Origin: a bacterium
GTDB taxonomy: Bacteria > Myxococcota_A > UBA9160 > UBA4427
Direction: 5' to 3'
Assembly: GCA_024742285.1 (NCBI GenBank)
Contig: JANSYR010000001.1
Location: 186,001 to 250,000, forward strand
DNA: 64,000 nucleotides
A program made the translations under genes and the position numbers. Below the pieces are notes generated by a model. The model worked only from the letters and a program-made list of their open reading frames with translations. It ran no database searches and was not told the origin of the DNA. Below, piece after piece: positions 18,603 to 29,048 of the stretch. Position 1 is the first letter of the stretch. Each line of letters opens with the position of its first letter.

Positions 18603-19016
18603 GTGCCGACCGACCTGCCTCGCCCGCAGCGGCCCCGCCTCGTGCTCGCCGCCCTCTTCGCCGCCACGTTCCTCCAGGCGGGCTGCGGCGTGTTGCTCCT
18701 CGCCGGCGGCGCCGGCACGAGCGCGATCGCGTTCGCGACGGGCGAGCTGCGGGTGACGGAGGGCGTGCCGATGGCGACACTCCACGAGGCGGTGAAGTCG
18801 GCGGTCGAAACCCTTCGCTACGTCGACGTCGAGGCGGTCCTCGAAGACACCGGCGATCGGATCCGCTGGCGCGCGACGACGGCGGGCGGAGACCCGGTCG
18901 ACATCCGTCTGATCGCGAAGGGTGACGAGCAGACCGATCTCCGGATCCGGATCGGCGTCTTCGGCAACGAGGCCCGCTCGCGCCTCGTCCTCGAACAGAT
19001 CCGGCAGGCTCTTTGA
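18603..19016 (+). CDS. DUF3568-family lipoprotein
   Basis: 137 residues with a GTG start. A lipobox (FLQAGC) follows a hydrophobic segment. The mature part (AFATGELRVTEGVPMATLHEAV, VETLRYVDVEAVLEDTGDRI, DLRIRIGVFGNEARSRLVLEQI) matches DUF3568, a small family of periplasmic lipoproteins of unknown role. It sits 43 bases after the preceding lipoprotein and 44 bases before the antiporter on the same strand, so the three may be cotranscribed. Confidence 0.75.
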   Translation: MPTDLPRPQRPRLVLAALFAATFLQAGCGVLLLAGGAGTSAIAFATGELRVTEGVPMATLHEAVKSAVETLRYVDVEAVLEDTGDRIRWRATTAGGDPVDIRLIAKGDEQTDLRIRIGVFGNEARSRLVLEQIRQAL

Positions 19017-19060
19017 ACGGAATCGCGCCGCGGCGGGACGCGCACGGGGAGTAGTCGGCG

Positions 19061-21040
19061 TTGGAGGTCTCGCACGGGCTGATCGAAGCCGTCGTCCTGC
19101 TCGCGCTGGCCTCCGCGGGCCTCGCCGCGACGGAGCGACTGCGCCTGCCCTCGGTCGTCGGGTTCCTGGTGGTCGGCGCGATCGCGGGCCCCGGCGCGCT
19201 CGGGCTCGTTTCGGATCCCGACGCGGTACGCGAGCTGGCGGAGCTCGGGGTCGTCTTCCTGCTCTTCGAGATCGGGCTCGAGCTGCCCCTCGAACGCGTG
19301 CGCACGCTCTGGCGGCCTGCGCTCGTGGGCGGCGGCTTCCAGGTCGCGGTCACCCTCGCCGTCGTCGCGGCGGCCGCCGCCGCGGCGGGACTCACGTGGC
19401 CCGCGGCCTTCGTCGTCGGCGCGGGGGTCTCGATGTCGTCGACTGCGATCGTCCTGCGGCTGCTGACCGACGAGGGGCAGATCGACGCCCCGAGCGGTCA
19501 GCTCTCGGTCGCCGTCCTGCTCATGCAGGACCTCGCGATCGTGCCCTTCCTGCTGATCGTGCCGCTCCTCGCCGGGGACGTCGGGGGAACCGGCGCCCTC
19601 GCCTTCGCGGTCGGCAAGATGGTCGTCGCGCTGGCCCTGGTCGGCTTCGGCGTCTGGTTCCTCGTCCCGCGCCTGCTCGACCGCGTCGCCCAGGATCGCG
19701 GCGGCGAGCTCTTCAGTCTCTTCGCGCTGCTGATCGTGCTGGGCTCGGCGCTCGCCGCCGAAGCCCTCGGCCTGACCCTCGCCGTCGGCGCCTTCCTCGC
19801 CGGCGTCGCCGCGAGCGGTTCCCCCTACGCCCACCAGCTCTTCAGCGAAGTCGTCCCCCTCCGCGGCGTCCTGCTCGGCATCTTCTTCACCGCCGTCGGC
19901 ATGTTCTTCTCCCCGGCCCAGGTCGCCGAGGCGCCGGGCACCCTCGTGCTCGACGTCCTCGCGATCCTCATCGGCAAGAGCCTGATCGTGGTCTTCGCCG
20001 GCACGGTCCTGCTTCGCCGCTCCTTGCGCGTGAGCCTCGAAGCGGGTCTCTCCCTCGCACAGATGGGCGAGTTCGCCTTCGTCCTGCTCGGCGTCGCCAG
20101 CGCCGTCGGCGTGATCGAGCCCGTCCTCCAGGCCCGGGTCGTCGCCGCGTCGATCGTGAGCCTCGTCCTCTCCCCCTTCCTGATCGGAAGCGCACCGGCG
20201 ATCGCCGGCGCGATCGCCGAACGCCTGGGGCACCCCGGACAACGGTTCGCCGAGGACGCGGCGCTGCCGGCCGCCGACGCGGGGGAACGGGTCGTGGTGA
20301 TCGGCTACGGGCCGGCGGGACAGACGCTGATCCGACTCCTGCGCTCCCTCGACGTGCCCTTCATCGCCGTCGACACGAACCCGAGCGCGGCGCTCGAGGC
20401 GCGCGAGACCGGGGAGCCCGTGATCTACGGCGATGCGACGCGGCCGCAGGTCCTGCGTCATCTCGCGGTCTGGGACGCACGGCTCGTCGCCGTCGCGATC
20501 TCGGATCCCCTCGCGACCCGGCGGATCGTCTCACGGATCCGCGCCATGGCCCCGGACACGCCGATCCTCGCGCGCACGCGCTACGTGCGCGAGGTCGACC
20601 GCCTGTCGATGGCCGGCGCCGACGTCGTCGTCGCCGAGGAGTTCGAGGGCTCGATCGAGCTGGTCGCCCGGGCCCTCGAGAACTTCGAGGTCCCGGGCGG
20701 CGCGATCGCGCGCTTCACCGAGGCGCTGCGCGAAGAGGGCTACGGCGCGATCCGGGCGCCGGCGGCGCTGCCCATCGATCCCTGGCTGATGGAGCTCCTC
20801 GAACACACCGACACCGAGTGGGTCGAGGTCCCGCTGGACCTGACGACCCGGCCGACCCTCGGCTCCCTCGACCTGCGCGCGAGGACGGGTGGTTTCGTCC
20901 TCGTCGTCGAGCGGGGCGACGACAGCCACGCGAATCCGAGCCCGGACTTCGCCCTGGAGCCGGGCGATCGGCTGCTGGTCCTGGGCGGCGCCGAGGAGCT
21001 CCTCCGCGTGCGCGCGCTGCTCGCCGACGCCGAGGGCTGA
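19061..21040 (+). CDS. Kef/CPA2-type monovalent cation:proton antiporter with TrkA-N and TrkA-C domains
   Basis: 659 residues, TTG start with GGGGAG upstream. The first about 395 residues form some 12-13 membrane helices of the Na+/H+ exchanger fold (family segments RLPSVVGFLVVGAIAGPGAL, VSMSSTAIVLRLL, LLMQDLAIVPFLL). A Rossmann RCK/TrkA-N domain follows (RVVVIGYGPAGQTLIRLL, then a distal Asp in AVDTNP), the NAD-binding regulatory module. The C-terminal segment (GGFVLVVERGDD, FALEPGDRLLVLG) is TrkA-C. It probably effluxes K+ in exchange for H+. A 7-bp hairpin without a T-tract (21053-21070) lies after the stop. Confidence 0.9.
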   Translation: MEVSHGLIEAVVLLALASAGLAATERLRLPSVVGFLVVGAIAGPGALGLVSDPDAVRELAELGVVFLLFEIGLELPLERVRTLWRPALVGGGFQVAVTLAVVAAAAAAAGLTWPAAFVVGAGVSMSSTAIVLRLLTDEGQIDAPSGQLSVAVLLMQDLAIVPFLLIVPLLAGDVGGTGALAFAVGKMVVALALVGFGVWFLVPRLLDRVAQDRGGELFSLFALLIVLGSALAAEALGLTLAVGAFLAGVAASGSPYAHQLFSEVVPLRGVLLGIFFTAVGMFFSPAQVAEAPGTLVLDVLAILIGKSLIVVFAGTVLLRRSLRVSLEAGLSLAQMGEFAFVLLGVASAVGVIEPVLQARVVAASIVSLVLSPFLIGSAPAIAGAIAERLGHPGQRFAEDAALPAADAGERVVVIGYGPAGQTLIRLLRSLDVPFIAVDTNPSAALEARETGEPVIYGDATRPQVLRHLAVWDARLVAVAISDPLATRRIVSRIRAMAPDTPILARTRYVREVDRLSMAGADVVVAEEFEGSIELVARALENFEVPGGAIARFTEALREEGYGAIRAPAALPIDPWLMELLEHTDTEWVEVPLDLTTRPTLGSLDLRARTGGFVLVVERGDDSHANPSPDFALEPGDRLLVLGGAEELLRVRALLADAEG

Positions 21041-21346
21041 GCGGACGCGAGACTCCGGGATTCCCCGGAGCCGACGTGACCGGAGTCACGCCGATCCCGA
21101 CTCGACCGTTGCTTTTTCACCCCTCCCCGTTCGCGCCCGTCGAGAAGCTTCGTGCGACGGCTCGAACGGCCCGGTCGGGCGAAGAAGTTTCACTACAGCG
21201 GGCCCTTAGGCGCGCCGATCCGACCCGAAAGCGACCAGATCGGGGAGAACTGTGTGCGCAGCGTGCCGGAAGCCGAGATTCCGGGCGCCGCCGTCGTCTC
21301 CCCGTCTCGTTGGCGCTCTTCGCGCCGCCCATCGGAGACGAACCCT
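21041..21346. other. Intergenic region, 306 bases, no gene seen
   Basis: Between the antiporter and the beta-propeller lipoprotein, both on the plus strand. Shortly after the antiporter stop there is a hairpin CTCCGGG-ATTC-CCCGGAG (21053-21070) with no following T-run, so it is not a convincing terminator. The last about 15 bases carry GGAG ahead of the lipoprotein ATG. No promoter elements could be assigned with confidence. Confidence 0.5.
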
Positions 21347-23587
21347 ATGTCGATCCACTTTCCCCGTGTGTTTCCCCGACCCGACCAGCTGCGTTCCGCA
21401 CTGATCTGGGCTTCGGTGCTCGCACTCAGCGCCTCGACCGCCTGTCTCGACTCGAACATGGACGGCGGCGGCGCTGGCGGCGGAGGCGGCGGCGGGGGCA
21501 GCAGCGTGTCGAGCGTGTTCTCCGACCCGGCCCCCACGCCGAACCCGGGCGCCGCGGGTGCGATCGGTGCGGCGACCAGCTGCGTCACGGACACCGTCGC
21601 GGGTGTGGCCGAGACGGGACGGATCGGTCTCCCCTTCGACTCCGGCGACGTGATCGCGCTCTGCGACGGATGGGTCCTGATCGCCGACAAGACCAACGAA
21701 CGGCTCGAGCTGCGCAACATCTTCACGGGCGAGTGGGACACGCGCTGGGACCTGCCCGGCGCGCCGGACGACCTCGAGCTCGATGCGACCGAGGACTATG
21801 TCTACGCAACCCTGCCCGACCAGAGCCTGATCGCGGCCGTCGACCTCGACGCCGGAACGGTCTATGTCGCGGCCACGAACAGCGCGCCGACCTCGATCAC
21901 CCAGAGTGCCAACCATCTCCTGGTCTCGGCCAATGCCGGCGCCGAGCTCCGCGCCTACAGCAAGCCCCAGCCGACCTTCGTCGGCCTCGACGCGACGCTG
22001 GCGGGCACCGAGATCATCTACAACGAGACCACCGACCAGCTGATCGGAATCGACGACAGCAACATCACGCTCTTCGACTACGCCGAGGGCGGGGTCGTCC
22101 TGACCGCGACCGGCGACGAGGACCCGTCGACCGGCACGGTCCTCGACCTCGACCTGTCCCCGGACGACAGCCGGATCGCCTTCGTGAACGAGTCGGGCAA
22201 CGCCAGCTTCGCCGGCAGCAACGTCATCAACGACATGTCGACGGCGGACGTCGACACGGTCATGGGCGCCTGGAAGGTCGAGGTCGCTCCCACGGCGGCG
22301 GCCTTCAACCCGATCGGCGGTGAGGACTTCCTCCTCGCGACGAGCGCCTCGTCCTACGTCGTCTTCGACTTCGCCAGGCACGCCGAGATCACGCGAACGA
22401 CCCCGACGAGCAGCTGCGGCGGCAGCTTCGACGAGGCCGAGTTCTCCGCCGGCGGCGAGATCGCCATCGCCAAGATGAGCTGCTCCGGGACCGGCACCGA
22501 GCTCCACTGGTACGCGCCCGCCGCGGGCTTCGGCGACTCCAACAGCACGATCGGCGTCCCGGCCGGCATCCTTGCGACGACGATCGGAGATCCCTTCTGC
22601 TCGACGGACACACCCCCCGGCCCGACCCGGGGCTCGCTCGCGGTCCCGCGCGGCGAGGACTTCGAGCCCTTCTGCGACGGCTGGGCGTTCGTGACCGAGC
22701 GCGGCACCAACCGCGTCGTCCTGAAGGACATCGTGAGCGGTACGACCGCCGCGGAGTGGGACCTCCGGGACGTCCCGGTCGAGATGGTCGTCGACGAGGC
22801 GACCCAGTTCCTCTACGTCGCGATGGGCGCCGGCGGTGGCCTCGCCCGCATCGACCTCGCCGGCGCGGGCGCGGGGACGCTCGTCCAGCAGGAGGCCCCG
22901 GCCTTCCCGCAGTCGCTCACTCTCGGCAACGGCGGCGACGTCTGGACGACCGGGTTCTACGAGCCGGGCGAGATCGGCATCAACGTGACGAACGGACCGG
23001 GCATGGTCGACGGCGGTGCCTTCGGCGCGAGCCCGTCCTTCACGACGGATCCGCACACCTTCACGAGCGGCACCACCCAGATCGCTTTCGACCGCACCAA
23101 CAACGTGATGTTCGTCAGCGGAACGAGCGGACTCGCGAGCTTCACGGAAGGTGCGGGCACCTTCGACCAGCAGGACGTCGACCTCGAGGTCTTCGACGAC
23201 CTCGCCTCAGAGATCATCCTGGCTTCGCCGGATGACGTCTCGATCGCGATCGTCGACCAGAACGCCGACCTGATCTTCGACCTCGAGACCGGCGACACCC
23301 AGGACCTGACCGACACGTTCTGGATCGTCGACTCGCTGCTCGACATGACGGGACTCGCCTTCACCGGCGGAACGGGGAACCGCCTCGGCGTGGCGACGAC
23401 GCAGGAGCTAATCGTCTTCGACGCGAACGGAGCCCACGACGAGATCGTGACGGTCCAGCCGACGTCCTGTGACGTCGACTCGGAGGCTCGCCCGGGCATT
23501 TCCCGCGGCGACGGGATCGGCTTCTACAAGACCGACTGTGGCGACCCGAACTCGCTGACCGAGACCATCTACTGGTGGCAGCTCTAG
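21347..23587 (+). CDS. Large lipoprotein with two YVTN-type beta-propeller-like halves
   Basis: 746 residues from ATG 21347 (GGAG about 10 bases upstream). The signal peptide ends in a lipobox (LSASTAC), then a Gly-rich tether (about 40-55). The mature chain has two similar halves: LCDGWVLIADKTNERLELR, with DLPGAPDDLELD, in the first, and FCDGWAFVTERGTNRVVLK, with DLRDVPVEMVVD, in the second. Each is built of repeats of the form 'x-x-D-x-x-x-x-x-x-Y-V/V-A'. The repeated CDGW starts suggest an internal duplication. Expected outside the cytoplasm; probably a binding or scaffolding protein, with no catalytic residues visible. Ends 165 bases before gcvP, with a terminator between. Confidence 0.75.
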   Translation: MSIHFPRVFPRPDQLRSALIWASVLALSASTACLDSNMDGGGAGGGGGGGGSSVSSVFSDPAPTPNPGAAGAIGAATSCVTDTVAGVAETGRIGLPFDSGDVIALCDGWVLIADKTNERLELRNIFTGEWDTRWDLPGAPDDLELDATEDYVYATLPDQSLIAAVDLDAGTVYVAATNSAPTSITQSANHLLVSANAGAELRAYSKPQPTFVGLDATLAGTEIIYNETTDQLIGIDDSNITLFDYAEGGVVLTATGDEDPSTGTVLDLDLSPDDSRIAFVNESGNASFAGSNVINDMSTADVDTVMGAWKVEVAPTAAAFNPIGGEDFLLATSASSYVVFDFARHAEITRTTPTSSCGGSFDEAEFSAGGEIAIAKMSCSGTGTELHWYAPAAGFGDSNSTIGVPAGILATTIGDPFCSTDTPPGPTRGSLAVPRGEDFEPFCDGWAFVTERGTNRVVLKDIVSGTTAAEWDLRDVPVEMVVDEATQFLYVAMGAGGGLARIDLAGAGAGTLVQQEAPAFPQSLTLGNGGDVWTTGFYEPGEIGINVTNGPGMVDGGAFGASPSFTTDPHTFTSGTTQIAFDRTNNVMFVSGTSGLASFTEGAGTFDQQDVDLEVFDDLASEIILASPDDVSIAIVDQNADLIFDLETGDTQDLTDTFWIVDSLLDMTGLAFTGGTGNRLGVATTQELIVFDANGAHDEIVTVQPTSCDVDSEARPGISRGDGIGFYKTDCGDPNSLTETIYWWQL

Positions 23588-23641
23588 GGACGCCTCGGCG
23601 ATCCACCACCGAACGAGGAGACGGCTGGTCCGGCCTCCTGG

Positions 23642-23669
23642 AACGTCCGCGGCCCCTGCCGCGGGCGTT
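23642..23669 (+). terminator. Intrinsic terminator after the beta-propeller lipoprotein
   Basis: A 12-bp stem (AACGTCCGCGGC / GCCGCGGGCGTT) with one G-U pair and a 4-base loop CCCT, followed by TTTTCG. It lies 55 bases after the stop and before gcvP, so gcvP likely has its own promoter. Confidence 0.8.
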
Positions 23670-23752
23670 TTCGCTTGGGCTGCTAGGATCCGGGCACCCC
23701 GTGGTCGCCAGGCGCGCACCCCCCATCGCGCCGGCTCGACAGGTCCCCCCGC

Positions 23753-26695
23753 ATGCCTCAGCCGTCTCCTGAATCGTTCCTCGCGAAGGTCCGTCCGTCG
23801 GACACGTTCGCCCGTCGCCATCTCGGTCCCCGAACGAGCGACCTGCCGGAGATGCTCGCGCGCGTCGGTGTCGACCGGCTCCAGGACCTCGCCGACGCGA
23901 CGATTCCGGCGTCGATCCGTTCGAAGGAAGCGCTCGTCCTCGACGGACTGCCCGAAGCGCCCCTCGGCGAAGCCGAGCTGCTGGCCGCGCTGCGCGAGAT
24001 CGCCAACGAGAATCGCGTCCATCGCAGCTATCTCGGCCAGGGCTACCACGACACGATCGTGCCCGGGGTGATCGCGCGGAACGTGCTCGAGAATCCGGGG
24101 TGGTACACCCAGTACACGCCCTACCAGGCGGAGATCTCGCAGGGAAGGCTCGAGGCGCTCCTCAATTTCCAGACGATGGTCTCGGATCTGACGGGACTCG
24201 ATCTCGCGAATGCCTCGCTCCTCGACGAGGCGACTGCGGCGGCGGAAGCGCTCGGTCTCTGTCGCGCCGTCGCGAAGGGAGACCGGAAGAACGCGATCTT
24301 CGCCGCCGACGACTGCCACCCGCAGACCCTCGGCGTGCTCCGGACCCGCGCCGAGGGCCTCGGCATGACGCTCCACGTCGGCGACCCGGAGACGGCGGAC
24401 TTCGACGCGCTCGGGGTCGGCGGCGTGATCCTCCAGTATCCCGCCACCGACGGCCGGGTCCGCGACCCGCGCGGAATCATCGAGCGCGCCCACGATGCCG
24501 GCGCCCTCGCCTGCGTCGCGGCGGACCTGCTGGCGATGACGCTGCTCACGCCGCCCGGCGATCTCGGTGCGGACGTGGCCTTCGGCACGACCCAGCGCTT
24601 CGGCGTCCCGATGGGCTTCGGGGGTCCCCATGCTGCCTATTTCGCGACGCGCGACAAGCACGCACGCCGGATCCCCGGTCGACTCGTGGGGCTTTCGCGT
24701 GACCGCGACGGTCGCCTCGCCTACCGCCTCGCCATCCAGACCCGCGAGCAGCACATCCGCCGCGAGAAGGCGACGAGCAACATCTGCACCGCGCAGGTCC
24801 TGCTCGCGATCCTCGCGTCGATGTACGCGGTCTACCACGGACCGGAAGGCCTCACCCGGACGGCGAAGCGCGTCCGCGCCCTGACCGGCGCGCTCAAGCG
24901 TGGTCTCGTCCGACTCGGACAGGAGGTCGAGGACTTCGACTATTTCGACACGCTGCGGGTCCGGCCCGTCGGCCTCTCCGCGCAGGACGTGCTCTCCGCG
25001 GGCTGGGAGCGCGAGCTGAACCTGCGCGCCTTCTATCGTCAGGGCGCGGAAGGTGTGGAGCCCGATGGTTCGCTCGGCATCTCCCTCGACGAGACGACGA
25101 CCCCGGACGACGTGCTCGACATCCTGTCGTGCTTCGCGGGCGAGGCGGATCTCGATTTCGACTTTGACGCCCTCACGCCGACCGACGAGAACGAGGACGC
25201 CCTTCCCGAGTCCCTGGTCCGCACGAGCCCGTTCCTCACCCACGAGGTCTTCCACCGGCACCACTCCGAGACGGAGATGCTGCGATACATCCATCGCCTC
25301 GAGGCGAAGGACCTGTCCCTCACGACGTCGATGATCCCGCTCGGGTCGTGCACGATGAAGCTGAACGCGACCGTCGAGATGATCCCGGTCACGTGGCCCG
25401 AGTTCGGCCAGCTCCACCCCTACGCGCCGGCGGACCAGGCGGCGGGCTACTCGATGCTCTTCGAGCAGCTCGAGACCTGGCTCGGCCAGATCACCGGACT
25501 CCCCGCCGTCTCCCTGCAGCCCAACGCCGGATCCCAGGGCGAGTACGCAGGCCTGCTCGCGATTCGGCGCTACCACCAATCCCGAAGACAGGCCCGCGTC
25601 GAGGCCGAGCGCGACGTGTGCCTGATTCCGGTATCCGCCCACGGCACGAACGCGTCGAGCGCGGTCATCGCCGGCTTCCGCTGCGTCGCCGTCAAGTGCG
25701 ACGAGCGCGGGAACATCGACGTCGCCGACCTGCGCGAACGGATCGACGAGTACCGCGACCAGCTCGGTGCGCTCATGATCACCTACCCGTCCACCCACGG
25801 CGTCTTCGAGGAAGCGGTGGTCGAGATCTGCGGCGCGATCCACGAGGCGGGCGGTCAGGTCTACATGGACGGCGCGAACATGAACGCGCAGGTCGGCCTG
25901 ACCTCGCCCGCCGAGATCGGCGCCGACGTCTGCCACCTGAACCTGCACAAGACGTTCTCGATTCCGCACGGCGGCGGCGGTCCCGGCATGGGGCCGATCT
26001 GCGCGGCCGAACACCTGCGCGACTTCATCCCGGGCCACCCGGTCTTCGGAGAAGGCGCGGTCTCCGCGGCGCCCTTCGGCTCGCCCTCGATCCTGCCCAT
26101 CTCGTGGGCCTACATCGCGCTGATGGGCGCCGAGGGGCTGACCCGCGCGACCCAGATCGCGATCCTCAACGCCAACTACATGGCTCGCAAGCTCGCGGAC
26201 CATTTCGAAGTCCTCTACACCGGACCCGGCGGTCGCGTCGCCCACGAGTTCATCATCGACTGCCGCCCCTTCGAACGAACGGCGAACGTGACCGTCGAGG
26301 ACATCGCCAAGCGCCTGATCGACTACGGATTCCACGCGCCGACGATGTCCTTCCCGGTCGCCGGAACGCTGATGATCGAGCCGACCGAGAGCGAGTCCAG
26401 GGAAGAGCTCGACCGACTCTGCGAGGCCCTGATCGGGATCCGGCAGGAGATCGTCGCGATCGAGCGGGGTGACGTGGCCGACGGGGAATCGCCCCTCAAG
26501 CACGCCCCGCATCCGGCGGAAGTCGTCTGCGGCGACGACTGGCCCTTCGCCTACACCCGCGCCGAGGCCGCCTACCCGGCGCCCTGGACCCGGGAGCACA
26601 AGTTCTGGCCGCCGGTGGCGCGAATCGACAACGCCTACGGGGACCGAAACCTGGTCTGCACCTGCCCGCCCCTCGAAGAGCTCACCGAGAACTGA
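23753..26695 (+). CDS. gcvP: Glycine dehydrogenase (decarboxylating), GcvP, single-chain form
   Basis: 980 residues. The two-lobed P-protein architecture is complete: N-terminal lobe ([49 protein letters not shown]) and C-terminal PLP lobe. The PLP lysine is in [18 protein letters not shown] (Lys about 733). It decarboxylates glycine with pyridoxal phosphate and passes the aminomethyl group to the H-protein. No gcvT, gcvH or lpdA lies nearby; the rest of the cleavage system must be elsewhere. I saw no glycine riboswitch upstream. Confidence 0.97.
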   Translation: MPQPSPESFLAKVRPSDTFARRHLGPRTSDLPEMLARVGVDRLQDLADATIPASIRSKEALVLDGLPEAPLGEAELLAALREIANENRVHRSYLGQGYHDTIVPGVIARNVLENPGWYTQYTPYQAEISQGRLEALLNFQTMVSDLTGLDLANASLLDEATAAAEALGLCRAVAKGDRKNAIFAADDCHPQTLGVLRTRAEGLGMTLHVGDPETADFDALGVGGVILQYPATDGRVRDPRGIIERAHDAGALACVAADLLAMTLLTPPGDLGADVAFGTTQRFGVPMGFGGPHAAYFATRDKHARRIPGRLVGLSRDRDGRLAYRLAIQTREQHIRREKATSNICTAQVLLAILASMYAVYHGPEGLTRTAKRVRALTGALKRGLVRLGQEVEDFDYFDTLRVRPVGLSAQDVLSAGWERELNLRAFYRQGAEGVEPDGSLGISLDETTTPDDVLDILSCFAGEADLDFDFDALTPTDENEDALPESLVRTSPFLTHEVFHRHHSETEMLRYIHRLEAKDLSLTTSMIPLGSCTMKLNATVEMIPVTWPEFGQLHPYAPADQAAGYSMLFEQLETWLGQITGLPAVSLQPNAGSQGEYAGLLAIRRYHQSRRQARVEAERDVCLIPVSAHGTNASSAVIAGFRCVAVKCDERGNIDVADLRERIDEYRDQLGALMITYPSTHGVFEEAVVEICGAIHEAGGQVYMDGANMNAQVGLTSPAEIGADVCHLNLHKTFSIPHGGGGPGMGPICAAEHLRDFIPGHPVFGEGAVSAAPFGSPSILPISWAYIALMGAEGLTRATQIAILNANYMARKLADHFEVLYTGPGGRVAHEFIIDCRPFERTANVTVEDIAKRLIDYGFHAPTMSFPVAGTLMIEPTESESREELDRLCEALIGIRQEIVAIERGDVADGESPLKHAPHPAEVVCGDDWPFAYTRAEAAYPAPWTREHKFWPPVARIDNAYGDRNLVCTCPPLEELTEN

Positions 26696-26834
26696 GCCGT
26701 CCTCGACCCAGCCGACCCGGGGCTGCCCCGGAGGCGGCCCGGCCTCGGATCCGCGCTTGCGTGCCAGTGCTACCGTTTCGCGCTTCGATGCGTGCGGGCG
26801 CCGGCGGGCGCGACACGCGAGGGGTGCTCGTAGC

Positions 26835-29045
26835 GTGGGTGATCCGGACTCGTTGTTCTCGATTCTCTGGCCGTCCGATGGGACGGGCCAGCAGGCCCTG
26901 TGGGTCGTGCTCGGCGCCGCCGCCCTCGCGGCGATCACGGTCTACGGCCCGCTCGCGGTCCGGCTCGTCCGCCTCTTTCTGCTCGAACGGCGCCTCCGCG
27001 ACCAGACCCGGGACGCCGGGCAAGGGAGACCGCCCGGCGACGCCGGGGATCCGCTGCGCGACGCGATGGCGGACTCGCCCCTCGCGGACGCCTTCGCCGA
27101 GTTCGATCGACGCTGGTCGACCGCCCAGCTCGGCGAGGCCGGCGGCCGGGCCCCGATCCGACTGATCGACGTCTTCGAGGACAAGCCCCTGCTGCCCTTC
27201 GGACCCCGGCGAAGCCTGCTTCCGACGCTGCCCGGGATCTTCCTCGGACTCGGGGTCTTCGGCGCCCTGGCCGGGCTGATTCCGAGCCTTTCGAGCCTGG
27301 CCGCCGACGAGGCCGGCGCAGACGCGCAGTCGGCCTGGCTCGCCATGCAGCTGGGCCAGGCGCTTCGCGTGACGGCCTGGGGGTTCCTCTGTGGCCTGGG
27401 CGCCTCGCTGACCGGTCGCCTCCTCGAAGGCGGCTTCAACGCCCGCGCCGTGGCGCTCGACGAGGTCGTCGAGCGCGCCTACGGCTCGGTCTCCCCCGGC
27501 GAGCTCGCCGAGATCACGCGGCAGACCCAGCAGCGCAGCCTCGAGACCCTGGGCAAGGAGCTGGGCCAGTTCGGCAACGAGCTGAACGAACGCCTCGACC
27601 GCGGCCTGCAGCGGATCGAGCAGTCGACCTCGCGCGCCGCGAGCCTGGTCTCCCAGGAACAGCGCGGCGCCCTCCACACCGTCGTCCAGGAGCTCTCCCT
27701 CTCCGTGCGACAGGGCGTGGAGCACCACCTCGCCGAGCTGCGCAACGCGCTCCAGCGCGCCACCGAACACCAGGGAACGGTCACGAGCGGCCTGGCCGAG
27801 ACCTTCGAGCGAATGGTCGAGAACGCGCAGACACAGGACCGCATCGCCCGCACCCTGATCGAGAGCGCGAGTGCCGTCGAAGAGGCGGCGCGCACGATGC
27901 ACGGGACCGCCGGCGAGATGCAACCCGTCCTCGACCACCTCGGATCGACCAGTCGGTCGCTGTCGAACACCGCGGATCGCATGGGCGACACCCAGCAGGT
28001 CGTCGCGCGAACGGCCGAGGGCGTCCGGACTTCCCTCGAGCACGCCGCGGAAGGCGTCGAGGAGCAGCGACAGTTCGTCGAGCGCTCACTCTCCGAGATC
28101 CGACGCGCCCTGGTCGGCCTGGGGGACGGACTCGGCGACTCGCTCCAGCGCTCCCTCCGCGAAGTCGACGACGTGCTCGGCCTGACGGTCGGCCAGCTGC
28201 GCGACACCCTCGCCGAGAGCAACGAGACGATCGACCGGCTGGCCGGTCCGATCCGCGCCGCAGAGGGCTCGACCCGCGAGACCCACGTCGCCCTCGACCG
28301 CGTCCGCAACGAGGTCGAAGCCCTCGGGCAGTGGATGAATCAGGCCATCAAGCCGCTCCGGACCGGAGTCGGCGACGTCGAGGCCCGCGCCGAAGACATC
28401 GCCCGTGCGATCGGCGAGTTCACCAGCCACACGCGCCAGATCGACAAGACCATGGACGCGCTCCGCCAGGAGATCCACGAGGAGAGCCGGAGGCTGCAGG
28501 GCGCGGGCGGTGACCTCGGTCGGCGTCTCACCCAGGCGACCGACGCCGTCGCGCTCCTCGAGACTGCGACCTCGGAAGCGGCGCGCAAGGCGCGGCCGAA
28601 GGACATCGTCGCCGGGGCGCCGCGGGAGCGCGAGTCCGGCGTGGCGCGGGAACGCAACTGGTCTCCGGCCCCGCCCTCGGATCCTGCCCGGGAGACGGAG
28701 CCGCCGCGGGACACGAGCCGCGCCGTTCGACCGCCGCGCGAGCCGGAGCCCCTCGCGAACGAGCCGACGACCCCCGCCTTCGCGGCGGCCGAGGCGAGCG
28801 AGGAGCCCCACGAATCGACGGGGCGCGACCTCGCGCTCTCCGGCTACCGGATGGGAACACCGCGCGCCCAGGGTCCCGACCCCTACGCGCGCTTCGACGA
28901 CGCCGAGTCCGAGCCCCAGTCGAACGTACGCCACTTCCCGACCCCGGATCGCGAGCTCGGTGAGGATCTCAAGCTGTCGGGACTGCTCGGAACGAGCGCG
29001 AAGGACCGCGACGACGAAGCGGACGACGAAGAAGAGAAGGACTGA
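26835..29045 (+). CDS. MotA/ZorA-like membrane protein with long coiled-coil tail
   Basis: About 736 residues from a GTG at 26835, preceded by GAGGGG. One N-terminal membrane helix (about 18-40), a cytoplasmic stretch with FEDKPLLPF, then two more helices (TLPGIFLGLGVFGALAGLIP about 130-150, and TAWGFLCGLGASLTGRLLEG about 178-200). A very long helical tail (about 210-580) with heptad-like spacing follows, then a Pro/Arg/Glu-rich disordered end. This is the ZorA/MotA plan: stator helices plus an extended cytoplasmic tail. The next gene, four bases on, is a MotB/ZorB-like partner, so the two form a stator unit. No zorC, zorD or zorE lies nearby. Function (defence, trafficking or gliding) cannot be told. 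Confidence 0.75.
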   Translation: MGDPDSLFSILWPSDGTGQQALWVVLGAAALAAITVYGPLAVRLVRLFLLERRLRDQTRDAGQGRPPGDAGDPLRDAMADSPLADAFAEFDRRWSTAQLGEAGGRAPIRLIDVFEDKPLLPFGPRRSLLPTLPGIFLGLGVFGALAGLIPSLSSLAADEAGADAQSAWLAMQLGQALRVTAWGFLCGLGASLTGRLLEGGFNARAVALDEVVERAYGSVSPGELAEITRQTQQRSLETLGKELGQFGNELNERLDRGLQRIEQSTSRAASLVSQEQRGALHTVVQELSLSVRQGVEHHLAELRNALQRATEHQGTVTSGLAETFERMVENAQTQDRIARTLIESASAVEEAARTMHGTAGEMQPVLDHLGSTSRSLSNTADRMGDTQQVVARTAEGVRTSLEHAAEGVEEQRQFVERSLSEIRRALVGLGDGLGDSLQRSLREVDDVLGLTVGQLRDTLAESNETIDRLAGPIRAAEGSTRETHVALDRVRNEVEALGQWMNQAIKPLRTGVGDVEARAEDIARAIGEFTSHTRQIDKTMDALRQEIHEESRRLQGAGGDLGRRLTQATDAVALLETATSEAARKARPKDIVAGAPRERESGVARERNWSPAPPSDPARETEPPRDTSRAVRPPREPEPLANEPTTPAFAAAEASEEPHESTGRDLALSGYRMGTPRAQGPDPYARFDDAESEPQSNVRHFPTPDRELGEDLKLSGLLGTSAKDRDDEADDEEEKD

Positions 29046-29048
29046 CGC

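Noticed and set aside
23670-23752. Glycine riboswitch before gcvP
   Set aside because: Only 83 bases lie between the terminator and the gcvP start, and no tandem glycine aptamer pattern is present.
26717-26731. Hairpin CCGGGG-CTG-CCCCGG after gcvP
   Set aside because: A 6-bp stem with no T-run behind it; such stems are frequent by chance at this G+C, so I do not call it a terminator.
23408-26938. Long minus-strand open frame opposite gcvP
   Set aside because: The same kind of shadow: gcvP on the plus strand is complete, and the antisense translation is repetitive Arg/Asp/Gly/Val.
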